Below are positions 1 to 13,309 of a stretch of DNA of 64,000 nt, piece by piece. Source of the stretch: Clitoria ternatea. Its lineage: Eukaryota > Streptophyta > Magnoliopsida > Fabales > Fabaceae. The stretch's first letter is position 1; each line of letters starts with the position of its first letter. The position numbers and the translations under genes are program-made. The notes under the pieces were generated by a model. That model worked only from the letters and a program-made list of their open reading frames with translations. It was not told where the DNA came from and ran no database searches. The stretch is taken from the NCBI GenBank assembly GCA_037962975.1, contig CM075670.1, positions 234,440,242 through 234,504,241 on the forward strand, in the 5' to 3' direction.

Positions 1-533
1 TTACCAGGTAGGGGGAGCATTACATTTCAAATAGATAGTTTATGAATGGATACGGGGTATTATTTTGTGTACATGTGTTATGTGTATGAATTATTGTATC
101 AAACCCTGATTTTATGACGTTTATGTTTCCATATTTTCCATTCATATTGCTGATATTAACATGAGATTGATGATGATGATAGAGATAATGATTCATGAAT
201 TTTTCATGATATGTAGATGCATGAGATGCATGTGTGATGATTGAATATGAACTATGATATGATTTCCACAAAAGACCTTGAGTTGGACTCGAGGCAAAAG
301 ACAAAAGACCTTGGGTGGGACTCAAGGCAACCTCTTGAGCGGGGCTCGGGGTTTTAGCCTGTGGCACTCACCGTTGTCACTGAGAGTGATGGTGTCACAT
401 AAGGGTGTAAACGGTTTGGTACCTGTAAAATGGCCGGTTTAGCTGAGAGCTGAGTTATGACTCGGGGAGCTAGTGTTGCAACACAATTAAAAGACTTAAT
501 AATGAATTTACTTGATTGAGTACATGTGTACTT

Positions 534-571
<38 letters not shown>

Positions 572-1042
572 GTAAATGTGAATGACCCGTTGTTTTGATA
601 TATGACTCGGTGATGTTTATATACATGGTTATGAATTGGACTTTTAATCCGATTCAATAACTATTATTTGATATGTTTATGCTCACCCCCTTCTTATTAT
701 TTTTACAGTGGATAGAGGGCACAGTGATGGTATTTGAAGTCACTCAACCAACTGAAGCATTATGTATTAGGATGCGCAATACACAGTATACATAGTTATT
801 TTGGTAGAAGCCTTGGCCGGCTCCTGTGATTACCGAGTGTTGTATTTTCTTTGTACATTCAATGGTCGGTCGGCTGATGTAAATTTAATGATATTATTAT
901 CTAATTCAAATTCTGTTTTGATATTTAAACCATTACGAAAAAATTATTAACGTGAATTCGACTTCTCTTTTGGGAATCGGAGTATCTGAGAATAATTTAT
1001 TTGATTTATTAGAAATTATTTTTAAAAATTAAGGATGTTATA
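1..1042 (+). repeat. 5' LTR (3' portion) of the outer chromovirus
   Basis: I aligned this by eye with 33125-34159. I count about 17 substitutions, a shorter (TA)n run on the right and two single-base indels, so about 1.6% divergence. It contains the block GCCTTGGCCGGCTC (810-823) found in the other gypsy LTRs of this window, and T-rich sequence after it that would suit the RNA 3'-end region. It ends in TGTTATA directly before the primer site. Confidence 0.92.
539..566. repeat. (TA)n microsatellite in LTR
   Basis: This is a run of about 13 TA units. The matching run in the other LTR (33659-33680) is shorter, so the tract has changed length since insertion. Confidence 0.9.
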
Positions 1043-1045
1043 TTT

Positions 1046-1060
1046 TGGTATCAGAGCAGA
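1046..1060 (+). other. Primer binding site (tRNA-iMet type) of outer chromovirus
   Basis: TGGTATCAGAGC, complementary to the 3' end of initiator tRNA-Met, begins 4 bases after the LTR end at 1042. This is the usual minus-strand primer site of many plant gypsy and copia elements. It fixes the plus orientation of the outer element. Confidence 0.9.
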
Positions 1061-1153
1061 CTTGAAAAGTCCAAGGCCAAGGGTTAGCTACTAAATACTA
1101 TAAATTGAGTGAAATCATATCACTGTTGTTGTTATTATGTGAGATAGTTGAGG

Positions 1154-1158
1154 AAATC
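1154..1158. repeat. Target-site duplication AAATC (left copy)
   Basis: AAATC directly precedes TGAAACATCC at 1159 and is repeated exactly at 11973-11977 after ...ATGTTACA. A 5-bp duplication is normal for LTR retrotransposon integration. It shows that 1159-11972 is one complete insertion into the outer element's 5' leader. Confidence 0.95.
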
Positions 1159-4100
1159 TGAAACATCCATAATAAATTAAACCCAAACCGAGAGACCAGG
1201 GGAAATTTTTCCCAAAATTTAGAGTGTACAAAAACATTCCTAATCTGCCCAAATTAATGGTTGGAGTAAATTAAAAATAGCGTAAGGGCAGAGAAGGCAA
1301 AAGCCGACCAGTGAAAGGGGAAAACCTTCCACAAGAAGGCTCAGCGGAAGTCACAGCTTGAACAACCAGCATTTCCTCGCTCGAGCGAGACAACCCAACT
1401 CGCTCGGGCGAAACACCATTCGCTTACGCGAAGTCAATCAGAAGCCTCCCATGCACTCACAGTCGCTGGAGTGAATCCCTCATTCGCTAAAGGGAGAAGC
1501 CACACTCGGTATTCTATCACTCGGGATCAAGAGTTCCATTCACTCGGGAACAACCCATCATATCGTACTTAGTCATTTATTTTCTATCCACAAGGGTCAC
1601 ATATACAATCCACTCGGTAAATAAGGGTTATCCCACCCGGAATCCATAAATCTTCCTCACTCGGAATATTTCCCAATCAAACACCACACGGTGTATTTAA
1701 CTTCAACACAATCGGGAATGTACCATACACCCATCACTCGGTATATTTTCACATCTCTCACTCGGAGAACACATAGACCTTCCTTCACTCAGAAGGGGTC
1801 TCCACAATCATTCATCATTCGGATTATGCTAGCCAGATTCACTCGACATATATCATCTTATTCACTCTGGGAAAACCATTAAGTTAAGTCATACTCGGAC
1901 CTGTTCTAAGTCTCACCCACTCAAGATATAGAACCTCATTCACTCAGAATTATATATATATCATACACTTAGAATATACCCCAATCTGATCCGTTACAAC
2001 AACTCTTCCCACAGAAGAGGTTCACTCAGATTCCTCACTCGGAATATTCAATCCCTTTCCCACTCGGGTTTACTCATTTTTCACTCGGTAACATTTAGGC
2101 CTAACATTACTCGGGGACTTCTCCCATCAAATCCCACACAGTATAGGCTTATCAAAGGGATTTCTCTCAGAAACCTTTTAAGTCTTCTCCACTCGGAAAA
2201 GAAGGCCCAATCACTATAGTCTCACTCGGAATCATTCCTTAACATTATTTTATACATTCAACACTCCTCAGCCGATATCAATACATGTTATCAATATATC
2301 CATATATATATATATAGCCATACACTTGGAATACTTATCATCTTAACATTATTCATTCACCAACACTTATTATCCGATACAAGTACATGTTATCAATATA
2401 AACCATATGTATATATAAACACGCACACGGATTCCTATACATATATATTTGTATTCATTATACATTATTGTTAGGAGCCGGCCAAGGCTTAACACTGCCT
2501 ATACATAATATATATATACAACACATGTACTTGACAGTCGGAGTGCCCATCACTCGGACTTGAGTCATTCACATCATTCCCAGACTGACCTGTATACAGT
2601 GAAAAATAGTGCAGGGGTGAGCGTTTACATATTAAATGACAGATATTGGCTCGGATTATACCTCAATCCTCAACTATACAAATTTCACATTTCAATCAAC
2701 TGTAACGCATACTGCCATTTAAATATGGATACTCACACATCATCATCCGATCGGAATTCATTCCAGCCAACCCACTCGGCTATAAAACTTACATTATTTA
2801 CAATCACATATAATCACAGCCATAGGCTCACTTTACGCTCAGCTACAGCATCAACATATATATTCAATCATATAATTGGAATATTAAATTCACACATGGC
2901 CATATAATTCATATCATTCATCACAGCATGTATCACACCAATAACAACACATTGTACTCGGTAAATATATCAGTATACATGCATTAATCCAATCGGATTC
3001 ATCCTAATCATTTCCATATTCAAATATTCAATAATTCACATTGAACTTAATAACAATCATAGTGTGCACACATTCATTTCACCCGGATCCGGTTACCAAT
3101 TTTTATTGTTGCAACATAGGCTCTAAGCCTTTCTCAGCTCCAAGCTGATCCGGCCGTTTTACTGGTACCAAACCGTTTGCCCTCACACGTAACACAATCA
3201 CTCCAAGCGACAACAGGAGTGTTACGGGCAGCCCCGAGTCCAACTCGGTAAGCTTGCCTTGAGTCCAACCCAAGGTCTTTAAGCGTCCAACGCTTAATGC
3301 ACTCGGCACTGCCTCAAGTCCAACCTGAGGTCTCCCAATATATTTCAACACGTATTCATCTGATTGCCGATCGGTATTAAGCGTCCAACGCTATATGCTT
3401 CAAGCATTTCCAGTGACAAATCAGATGCATACGGTCTTATCCATCAGGCGTCCAACGCCCATGCACTCGGCATTTAATATCAATCACATGCATCCAATGC
3501 AATATCATAACACATACACACGGCAATTACATGCACTTGGCAATTTCATACTTTTCCATATAAAATCCCAAACAAGAATTAACATAACCGACCCGTATCT
3601 CATGCACTCGGCAACCACAATGCCATTCACTCGGAATATCATTTGAAGCAAGCATCATATGCTAATTTATGCGATTCACTCGGTATTAACATTTCTAAGC
3701 CTCTCATGCCATTTCATATAGAATTCCACTAGAAAATCAACATAATTAACACGCAATTGTACTCGGCATTCATAATATAAACATCATGCATCTCATACAT
3801 TTCACATAAACCACAACAAGGATTTAGTTGCTGTCTCACAGCATATTTCACTCAACCCCATCATGCATTATACATCACATGGACGGAAAATCATACACCA
3901 CATAATAATAATCATCACACATCTGGGCTTCACTTAACCGACATACAACAAGGTAATAAACATAACACGTCACAGTGTATTAGCTTCACCCGGAAACCCG
4001 TCCATAAACCATACATTTGACATGCAAAGCCCCCTTGCCTGGAATGAAGCTTCCAGGAGTCACATGGCCACTCGTTCACACAGAACAACTTGGTTCCAAC

Positions 4101-4737
4101 TATCAACACTCTGCTCGTAGCTTTGGAGAACCAACTCTGTCTCCACTCGAGCATCAGAGCCTCCAAGACTCAACTCAGTCCTTACCCAGCTCAATGGAGG
4201 ACTCCCAACATGGTTCTTCACTTGGACAGCCCAGTCCTTACCAAAGATAGAGGACATCTAGCTTCCAAACACCCAACCATGCCTTCTTCCTTACGAGAGC
4301 AGCTCTGCCTCAACATAGTGGACCATTTTCCACAACCGAGGCACCCATACGCTGCTACAGGCTCCCAAACCGAGCCTCAACCGTCAACAGATGGAAGAAG
4401 GAGAAGGAGAAGAAGAAGATGAAACAGCTACAACAAGGAGGACGAAGCAGAAGCTTCAGAGAGCTCTAGAGAGAAGGAGGAGTGTTTCTCTCATCAGAAC
4501 ACTCACGTAAGAGAAAATGAATAATGAGAGAAGGGAAACGTGAGCTGAAGCTTATCAACACACTGCCCCATCAACTCTCACTCCATCAGCCATCATGTCA
4601 CCATTAAGTCCAATCCCATCTGCATTTAATGCTAATTCTCTTAGCCATCAAATCACAACCAGCGTGATTAAAGAGAGAGGGAAGAGAAAGGACCGCAGTT
4701 CCTCAAAAGCCACCAAGGGCACATGGGTCAATTCTTG

Positions 4738-4800
<63 letters not shown>

Positions 4801-4911
4801 ACAATTTTCCTAATTGGTAATTAATCTTAATCAACCATTAACTTAATCAATCCATAACCTTAATCCTGGAATTTACCACACTCGGTAATTAATTAAAAAT
4901 CAGGTGTTATA
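1159..4911 (-). repeat. 3' LTR of the LARD-like element
   Basis: It matches 8229-11972 throughout, with roughly 2-2.5% substitutions in the stretches I compared by eye. It is rich in the word CACTCGG on the plus strand. It holds a short field of CTCGCTCGAGCGAG-like palindromes (1375-1500), a GAGCCGGCCAAGG block (2476-2490), a run of AGAAGGAGAAG purines near 4390, and an (ATT)n microsatellite near its right end. Plus-strand ORFs at 4017-4422 recur in the other LTR but are antisense to the element and low in complexity, so I do not call them genes. Confidence 0.93.
4739..4797. repeat. (ATT)n microsatellite in LTR
   Basis: There are about 20 ATT units here against about 7 at 11838-11860 in the partner LTR. 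The two were identical at insertion, so the length change happened afterwards. Confidence 0.95.
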
Positions 4912-4929
4912 GTTTTCCCCCGCTCAAAG
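4912..4929 (-). other. Polypurine tract of the LARD-like element
   Basis: On the minus strand the sequence GAGCGGGGGAAAAC lies immediately upstream of the LTR start TATAACACC. This is the expected plus-strand primer position and agrees with the minus orientation given by the primer site at 8211-8225. Confidence 0.75.
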
Positions 4930-7900
4930 AATTTCGTCCTCAAAATTCCAATACAACTTATCTCAACAAGCAGCTAATTACATGTCTCTGCTTCCCAGGC
5001 ATTCACTGACCGGTTCATAATTCCATTCAGTATAATCACCTCTCAAGAGGTTTACCGACCGCCCCACAATTCCAGTCAGCAAAAACACTAAAATCAGATC
5101 CTACCTGCTCACAACTCATTCATATAGTTCAATATATATTGGGTATTCAATTTTAAAAATGTATAAGTTACCCCATTTAACTCTACCAGTTCACCCCAAC
5201 CAAGGCGTTTCTAGTTCTTTGGCCGCTTGGCCCTATACCTTCAACACCATTCGGTGTACATCCATCAACATTCCCTCCAACTCATAGGAGTCACTCGGCA
5301 CAATCGTGTACCCACACCGAGTATAAGCTTAAAATTGTGTCATATGAATTACATTCTGGATGCCAATTATCTAGTTGGGAAGAATCTAATCGGTAAACAA
5401 CATTACCGAATCCCACCAATACTCATCATTGTCCGATTTATCTCGGATTAAACCCTCAGATATTCAACATCCGACCACTAAATTCTCTCTTTAAACCATG
5501 ATATATCTTAAAAATACCGAGTCAAACACTCAATAGAGCTCCAACATGCTCCAATTAGCACAGTTTGCCTGGATTTACCTCATTCAGGCACCATACACGG
5601 TTCTGAAACCTCAGATTTCTAACCATTCATTCGGCTAATTTCATGCCTACACCCTGAGAATGTCACTCGGATCTCTCAATCAAAAGGGTTGTTCGGGGTT
5701 TGAAAACAATTCACACCCGGAAAGCTTTCCACTTAAAAAATTTTCACTCGGCATTCAAGCCTACATCAATTACAAATCTGAATTCAAACTTAGCAACTGT
5801 AAACATCAACCCCAAACACAAATATAAATAAGTTTACCTCTCGGGTATCTATTCCCCTCAGGAGCCATTCACTCGGAAAAATACCTATTCTAAGTCCCAC
5901 TCGGAAATGTCACACTCCGAGACACGTCATCCGAAAGTCACACGACTAAGATATTTCACGCGGATTTCGCCTAACACAAAAGGGTCATTCGGGCACAGTC
6001 CCATAACTTAATAATGACTCCCAAAAACGATGTTTTCACTCGGAACATCATAACTCACTTCCTCACACTTGGAATCTACTAACCCTTCCGAGCAAATCCT
6101 TGCCTTATCGATCACCCATCTTTTCCAACAACCAATCATTATTTTAATTGCCAATTCATACCCAATAACCTCTGATTCACTCGAAGGTAAACACATCAAG
6201 GTTAAACAACCTTCAACCCTCATTTTGATACGCTAACAATTATTTTTCACTCAATGCAGTCCTCATTTTCACTCAGAACAGTCCGATAGACTCACCATCA
6301 CCATAAGCAGCTACAACCTCACCTGCCCGACATATGAATTGCTGCATCCAACTTATAGGATGATGTCTCATTCCTATAGGGTTATAACAATTACATAGTC
6401 ACTGCATCGTGTACGCTGCCACAATACCTATGGGATGAAGAGTCGTCTCGAAACAGCATATCACACACCGACTGCACTCCCTCAAATAAGACTACCCACA
6501 TGAAAGTTAATGACAATTCATACACATACATATATAAACACGCATCAACATTATCATTATGCACCATACAGGGTACATCACACAGCAACAATCACGAAGT
6601 ATCATTTACCACTACTATAAAATAGTGAAATGGCAATAGGTTTCCGACCCCACAAATTCACATGGGTCCAGCATTATATTCACCTATACTCACTCGGCAT
6701 ATCAACAATCGGCTTCCAGCCCATACCGAGTAAGTATCTCATCCTTAATCTTATTCATCATAAAACCATGGCTCAACAGCCCAATAATCCCTCATTTTAT
6801 TATATTCATCACAGGCCACCAATCAATTAAAGCCTAATGATTCACTAAGCTCTCCATAAGTATACAACTCCGAGTCACTATATGGTTTCAATCTCATAGC
6901 AAGTTTCTGCATCAGTAAACCTTTTCACCCATCATAGGCACAACCCACCGGTGGATGTACAATTAGCATCACACGGGTTCTATCATTATCATACTCAACG
7001 CCAAAGTGTACTCGGATTTCAATCTTACCGATCACTATCCATCCACTCGGAAATTAATATGTTTTTCAATCATATAACAGGTTCTCATTTATTATTTGCA
7101 TTTCACCTTAGGATAATTCAAGCCTCAACAGGTTATTACACAATCACCTTACTGGTTCAACCATCCATAAGGTTCAACAATCCCTAATGTCAATCAGATT
7201 ATCCAACTCGGAAATTCCAGGGGTCACCAAGTACACATCGTGGGACACTCCCACATCATTCAATTATCACTGAGTCTGGACCACCATAAGGCCCAGCTCC
7301 ACAAAGTCTGATAACATATGATTATACTAACCGATCAGGATTTCCATACCTTACGGATTACCACTCAATCAATTATCCACTCGGTTTTCAGCTACAACAC
7401 TGAGTCTAACCTAAATCCTCAAGTATCCAATTACATTAATTTCTCACCCAATTTTCTAATCTCTCAGGTATCTACCTCAATAATATCCTATCATACATGA
7501 TCATGCCTAATCAACTGGGTTACCACACCTAGTGGCCCAACATCAACCACTCATTCACTCGGTTTTTACACACTAAAAACCGAGACACTACCCCAATCAA
7601 ACATGCATCAGATTTTTACATGTAATCACCTATCGCATAATCAGATCTCCAACTTAGGAAACTACAACTATTACTTACATCATAAATCACATACATCATA
7701 TATTACTCAGGGTTCTCGTGCCAAAGGATGATCCCTTACAAATGGCATAACTAATCACAGAATTTAAATTCAACCCACTAGGGGATTCCTTCAATATTAT
7801 TCATTCAGCTAACTCAACATATGAGTTTTAATCCATTCAATCAGTACGTCTCAACTACGAGCCACTAACATGGCCTACCAAGAGATCAAATCAATTAATC

Positions 7901-8210
7901 AGTTTCAATATACCTAAAGGTTTCAACACGTTTCTTTCTATTTCCTCACAGCTGACTCAGGCTTAAAGATATCCCAAGTATTTCATAAATAACCGGGTTA
8001 GGGTAGTAATAACTCTTCTATCCCCAAATCAGTCGTCATACAGTAGTACCTCTCACTACTATTCCCAACAAACACAGGCATATAATCCCACCAATCATGC
8101 CCATACATATATCAAATCCAATAGGGATACCACAAGCAATGATGATAATCGGTCATATTGCACAAAACCGCCTACTAACAGTAGGCAAACCTTGGCCATG
8201 GACCTTTTGG
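4930..8210 (-). other. Non-coding interior of the LARD-like element
   Basis: This is 3.3 kb without a recognisable reading frame. The ORFs at 5227-5451, 6008-6223, 6391-6591, 6630-6830, 6951-7187 and 7318-7500 have no motif I recognise and are scattered on both strands. CACTCGG-type words continue here but more thinly than in the LTRs. I see no tandem array. Confidence 0.7.
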
Positions 8211-8225
8211 TCTGCTCTGATACCA
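8211..8225 (-). other. Primer binding site of the LARD-like element
   Basis: Read on the minus strand this is TGGTATCAGAGCAGA, separated by 3 bases from the LTR end (8229). It is the same iMet-type site and flank as in the outer chromovirus (1046-1060), which supports kinship of the two elements. Confidence 0.9.
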
Positions 8226-8228
8226 AAA

Positions 8229-11200
8229 TGAAACATCCATAATAAATTAAACCCAAACCGAGAGACCAGGGGAAATTTTTCCCAAAATTTAGAGTGTACA
8301 AAAACATTCCTAATCTGCCCAAATTAATGGTTGGAGTAAATTAAAAATAGTGTAAGGGCAGAGAAGGCAAAAGCCGACCAGTGAAAGGGGAAAACCTTCC
8401 ACAAAAAGGCTCCGCGGAAGTCACAGCTTGAACAACCAGCATTCACTCGCTCGAGCGAGACATAAACTCGCTTGAGCGAGACAACCCAACTCGCTCGGGC
8501 GAAACACCATTCGCTTAAGCGAAGTCAATCAGAAGCCTCCCATGCACTCACACTCGCTGGAGCGAATCCCTCATTCGCTAAAGCGAGAAGCCACACTCGG
8601 TATTCTATCACTCGGGATCAAGAGTTCCATTCACTCGGGAACAACCCATCATATCGTACTTAGTCATTTATTTTCTATCCACAAGGGTCACATATACAAT
8701 CCACTCGGTAAATGAGGGTTATCCCAACCGGAATCCATAAACCTTCCTCACTCGGAATATTTCCCAATCAAACACCACTCGGTGTATTTAACTTCAACAC
8801 AATCGGGAATGTACCATACACCCATCACTCGGTATATTTTCACATCTCTCACTCGGAGAACACATAGACCTTCCTTCACTCAGAAGGGGTCTCCATAATC
8901 ATTCATCATTCGGATTATGCTAGCCAGATTCGCTTGGCATATATCATCTTATTCACTCCGGGAAAACCATTAAGTTAAGTCATACTCGGACCTGTTCTAA
9001 GTCTCACCCACTCGGGATACAGAACCTTATTCACTCAGAATTATATATATATCATACACTTAGAATATACCCCAATCTGATCCGTTACAACAACTCTTCC
9101 CTCGGAAGAGGTTCACTCAGATTCCTCACTCGGAATATTCAATCCCTTTCCCACTCGGGTTTACTCATTTTTCACTCAGTAACATTTAGGCCTAACATTA
9201 CTCGGGGACTTCTCCCATCAAATCCCATACAGTATAGGCTTATCAAAGGGATTTCTCTCAGAAACCTTTTAAGTCTTCTCCACTCGAAAAAGAAGGCCTA
9301 ATCACTATAGTCTCACTCTGAATCTTTCCTTAACATTATTTTATACATTCAACACTCCTCAACCGATATCAATACATGTTATCAATATGTCCATATATAT
9401 ATATATAGCCATACACTCGGAATACTTATCATCTTAACATTATTCATTCACCAACACTTATTATCCGATACAAGTACATGTTATCAATATAAACCATATG
9501 TATATATAAACATGCACACGGATTCCTATACATATATATTTGTATTCATTATATATTATTGTTAGGAGCCGACCAAGGCTTAACACTGCCTATACACAAT
9601 ATATATATATATATACAACACATGCACTCGACAGTCGGAGTGCCCATCACTCGGACTTGAGTCCTTCACATCATTCCCAGACTGACCTGTATACACTGAA
9701 AATAGTGTAGGGGTGAGCGTTTACATATTAAATGACAGATATTGGCTCGGATTATACCTCAATCCTTAATTATACAAATTTCATATTTCAATCAACTGTA
9801 ACGCACACTGCCATTTAAATATGGATACTCACACATCATCATCCGATCGGAATTCATTCCAGCCAACCCACTCGGCTATAAAACTTACATTATTTATAAT
9901 CACATATAATCACAGCCATAGGCTCACTTTACGCTCAGCTACAGCATCAACATATATATTCAATCATCTAATCGGAATATTAAATTCACACGTGGCCATA
10001 TAATTCATATCATTCATCACAGCATGTATCACACCCATAACAGCACATTGCACTTGGCAAATATATCAGTATACATGCATTAATCCAATCGGATTCATCC
10101 TAATCATTTCCATATTCAAATATTCAACAATTCATATTGAACTTAATAACAATCATAGTGTGCACACATTCGTTTCACCCGGATCTGGTTACTAATTTTT
10201 ATTGTTGCAACATAGGCTCCAAGCCTTTCTCAGCTCCAAGCTGATCCGGCCGTTTTACTGGTACCAAACTGTTTGCCATCACACGTAACACAATCGCTCC
10301 AAGCGACAACGGGAGTGTTACGGGCAGCCCCGAGTCTAACTCGGTGAGCTTGCCTTGAGTCCAACCCAAGGCCTTTAAGCGTCCAACGCTTAGTGCACTC
10401 GGCACTGCCTCAAGTCCAACCTGAGGTCTCCCAATATATTTCAACACGTATTCATCTGATTGTCGATCGGTATTAAGTGTCCAACGCTATATGCTTCAAG
10501 CATTTCCAGTGACGAATCAGATGCATATGGTCTTATCCATCAGGCGTCCAACGCCCATGCACTCGGCATTTAATATCAATCACATGCATCCAATGCAATA
10601 TCATAACACATGCACACGGCAATTACATGCACTCGGCAATTTCATGTTTTTCCATATAAAATCCCAAACGGGAATTAACATAACCGACCCGTATCTCATG
10701 CACTCGGCAACCACAATGCCATTCACTCCGAATATCATTTGAAGCAAGCATCATATGCTAATTCATGCGATTCACTCGATATTAACATTTCTAAGCCTCT
10801 CATGCCATTTCGTATAGAATTCCACTAGAAAATCAACATAATTAACACGCAATTGCACTCGGCATTCATAATATATACATCATGCATCTCATGCATTTCA
10901 CATAAACCACAACAAGGATTTAGTTGCTGTCTCACAGCATATTTCACTCAACCCCATCATGCATCATACATCACATGGACGAAAAATCATATACACCACA
11001 TAATAATAATCATCACACATCCGGGCTTCACTCAACCAACATACAACAAGGTAACAAACATAACACGTCACAGTGTATTAGCTTCACCCGGAAACCCATC
11101 CATAAACCATACATTTGACATGCAAAGCCCCCCTTACCTGGAATGAAGCTTCCAGGAGTCACATGGCTACTCGTTCACACAGAACAACTCGGTTCCCACT

Positions 11201-11972
11201 ATCAACACTCTACTCGTAGCTTTGGAGAACCAACTCTGTCTCCACTCGAGCATCAGAGCCTCCAAGACTCAACTCAGTCCTCACCCAGCTCAATGGAGGA
11301 CTCCCAACATGGTTCTTCACTTGGACAGCCCAGTCCTTACCAAAGATAGAGGATATCCAGCTTCCAAACACCCAACCATGCCTTCTTCCTTACGAGAGCA
11401 GCTCTGCCTCAATACAGTGGACCATTTTCCACAACTGAGGCACCCACACGCTGCTGCAGGCTCCCAAACTGAGCCTCAATCGTCAACGGATGGAAGAAGG
11501 AGAAGGAGAAGAAGAAGACGAAACAGCTACAACAAGGAGGACGAAGCAGAAGCTTCAGAGAGCTCTAAAGAGAAGGAGGAGCATTTCTCTTATCAGAACA
11601 CCCACCCAAGAGAAAATGAATAATAAGAGAAGGGAAACGTGAGCTGAAGCTTATCAACACACTGCCCCATCAGCTCTCACTCCATCAGCCATCATGTCAC
11701 CATTAAGTCCAATCCCATCTGTATTTAATGCTAATTCTCTCAGCCATCAAATCACAACCAGCATGATTAAAGAGAGAGGGAAGAGAGAGGACCGCAGTTC
11801 CTCAAAAGCCACTAAGGGTACATGGGTCAATTCTTGCATTATTATTATTATTATTATTCAACAATTTGCCTAATTGGCAATTAATCTTAATCAACCATTA
11901 ACTTAATCAATCCATAACCTTAATCCTAGAATTTACCATACTCGGTAATTAATTAAAAATTAGGATGTTACA
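8229..11972 (-). repeat. 5' LTR of the LARD-like element
   Basis: It is the partner of 1159-4911. It carries one more CTCGCTTGAGCGAG unit near 8450-8485 than the other LTR, and many single differences fall on CG dinucleotides (for example CTCGG against CTTGG or CTCAG). In minus orientation it starts TGTAACATCC and ends GGATGTTTCA next to the primer site. Confidence 0.93.
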
Positions 11973-11977
11973 AAATC
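11973..11977. repeat. Target-site duplication AAATC (right copy)
   Basis: This matches 1154-1158 exactly. After it the outer element's leader resumes and reaches the gag start codon at 12047. Confidence 0.95.
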
Positions 11978-12046
11978 AACTATAAATAAATTGCTTTCAT
12001 ATCCATGAGTGGTACTAAAGTATGATGATTATTTCAGGATAAGAAA

Positions 12047-13308
12047 ATGGACCCTCGTGGTGTGGACGCAATGGCTGCTGCCTTTCAGCATGTGGCTGAT
12101 ATTCTATAAAGGCAGAACCAACCTTAGCCGTGTGATAATCAAAGCATTGATTATTTCTTGAAAAGAAAACCGACTGAATTCCATGGAGGATTTCAGCCTG
12201 ATCAAGCTTATGCCTGGATCCAAAACCTTGAACGGATCTTTGGCAGTCTGCAGTGCACTGAAGCACAGAAGGTTGAGTATGCTATTTTCATGCTTCGGAA
12301 AGAAGCTAAAAACTGGTGGAGGATAACTAAAGCCCGATTGGTAGCTGTTGGGATTGAGCTGAACTGGGAGAATTTCAAGGAATGTTTCCTTGAAAATATT
12401 TCCCAAACACTGTCAGGAGTCAGAAGGAATTGGAATTTATGGAACTCCGATAGGGTAATATGAACGTTGAAAAGTATGCAGCAAAATTTGAGGAGCTGTG
12501 CTTGTTCTATCCTCCTTTCCAGATACCGGGCACAGAAGGTTCAAAATGTATCAAATTTGAAAGTGGTTTGAACCCAAAGATTAAGAAAGCTTTCTGACAC
12601 CAGGAGATTAGAAGTTTTCCGATCCTTATTAATAAATGCAGAATATTTGAGGAGGACGATAAAGCTTCAACTGGCTCGAGTAGTAAGTCGGACAGTTCTT
12701 CAAGATTACCACCAATCAGCTTTAAGAAGCAGGAAAAGTCTGTTAGAGGAGAATCATCCTCTAGATCCCGAGGTCGAGGGAATGCTGGTGGCCGATCGAT
12801 GAATAGACCGAGGGACATCAAATGCTTTAGATGTGGTGGCAATCATTATGCTTGAAATTGTGACAAGGATGAAGAAGTCATTTGCTACCATTGCAACGAG
12901 AAAGGACATGTTCATCCTAACTGTCCTCTTCTCCAACCAAGTGAATCGAATGCCAGTGTAAACCTTGGAGGCTTCCGAGGACGAGGCCGTGGAAATGGTA
13001 ACCGAGGGGGTAGAGGCAATGGTGGACACGACAACAATTCTGTTAATCCGAGGAACGATCGGGCTAGAAGTTCTAGTTCACCAAATGCAAGCCGGGTGTA
13101 TGCTATTACTGCCGAGGAAGTTGCTCAAGCCAACGACTTGGTTCAGAGTAAGTGCCTACTCAAAAATACTATTATTGATGTGGTGTTTGACTCGGGTGTA
13201 ACTCACTCATTTATTTCCAATGATTGTGTGATATGAATGAGATTACCTGTTGTTTTTATGAATCGGCATTAAATGTATCCACTCCGACTGGCCTCATTTA
13301 TGGACTTC
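12047..13308 (+). pseudogene. gag-pro: Chromovirus gag and protease, disrupted
   Basis: Gag forms the particle and binds the RNA; the aspartic protease processes the polyprotein. ATG at 12047 opens the frame. TAA (12107) and TAG (12125) follow in frame, then a typical plant gypsy gag core (FLKRKPTEFHGG ... EAKNWW, about 12152-12320). A frameshift in about 12405-12460 moves the frame. Later stops lie at 12595, 12853 and 13234. Two CCHC zinc knuckles are visible (about 12823-12861, itself cut by the 12853 stop, and 12883-12924, C-x2-C-x4-H-x4-C), followed by a G/R-rich stretch. The protease active-site triplet DSG is at 13189-13197. Another frameshift lies between 13240 and 13310. It cannot encode intact Gag. 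Confidence 0.9.
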
Positions 13309-13309
13309 C

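Larger units (their letters stand above)
1159..11972 (-). mobile_element. Non-coding LTR retrotransposon (LARD-like) inserted antisense in the outer element
   Basis: Two LTRs of 3753 and 3744 bp flank a 3.3 kb interior. On the minus strand the LTR runs from TGTAACATCC or TATAACACC to GGATGTTTCA. A primer site lies at 8211-8225 and a purine tract at 4912-4929. There is a perfect target duplication (AAATC). No gag, RT or integrase similarity is visible in any frame of the interior, and the short ORFs present lack family motifs. Long LTRs with a conserved non-coding interior fit the LARD description. The LTR shares long blocks with the outer chromovirus LTR (for example the stretch around TTTGGTACC, the GCCTTGGCCGGCTC block and the TTGAGTCCAAC stretch). 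It is therefore probably a non-autonomous relative mobilised by that family's proteins. Confidence 0.92.

Noticed and set aside
4017..4422. ORFs recurring in both LARD LTRs (also 11143-11623), ending in an Arg run
   Set aside because: They are antisense to the element, overlap each other in different frames, differ in length between LTRs and arise from purine-rich repeats. No family motif is seen.
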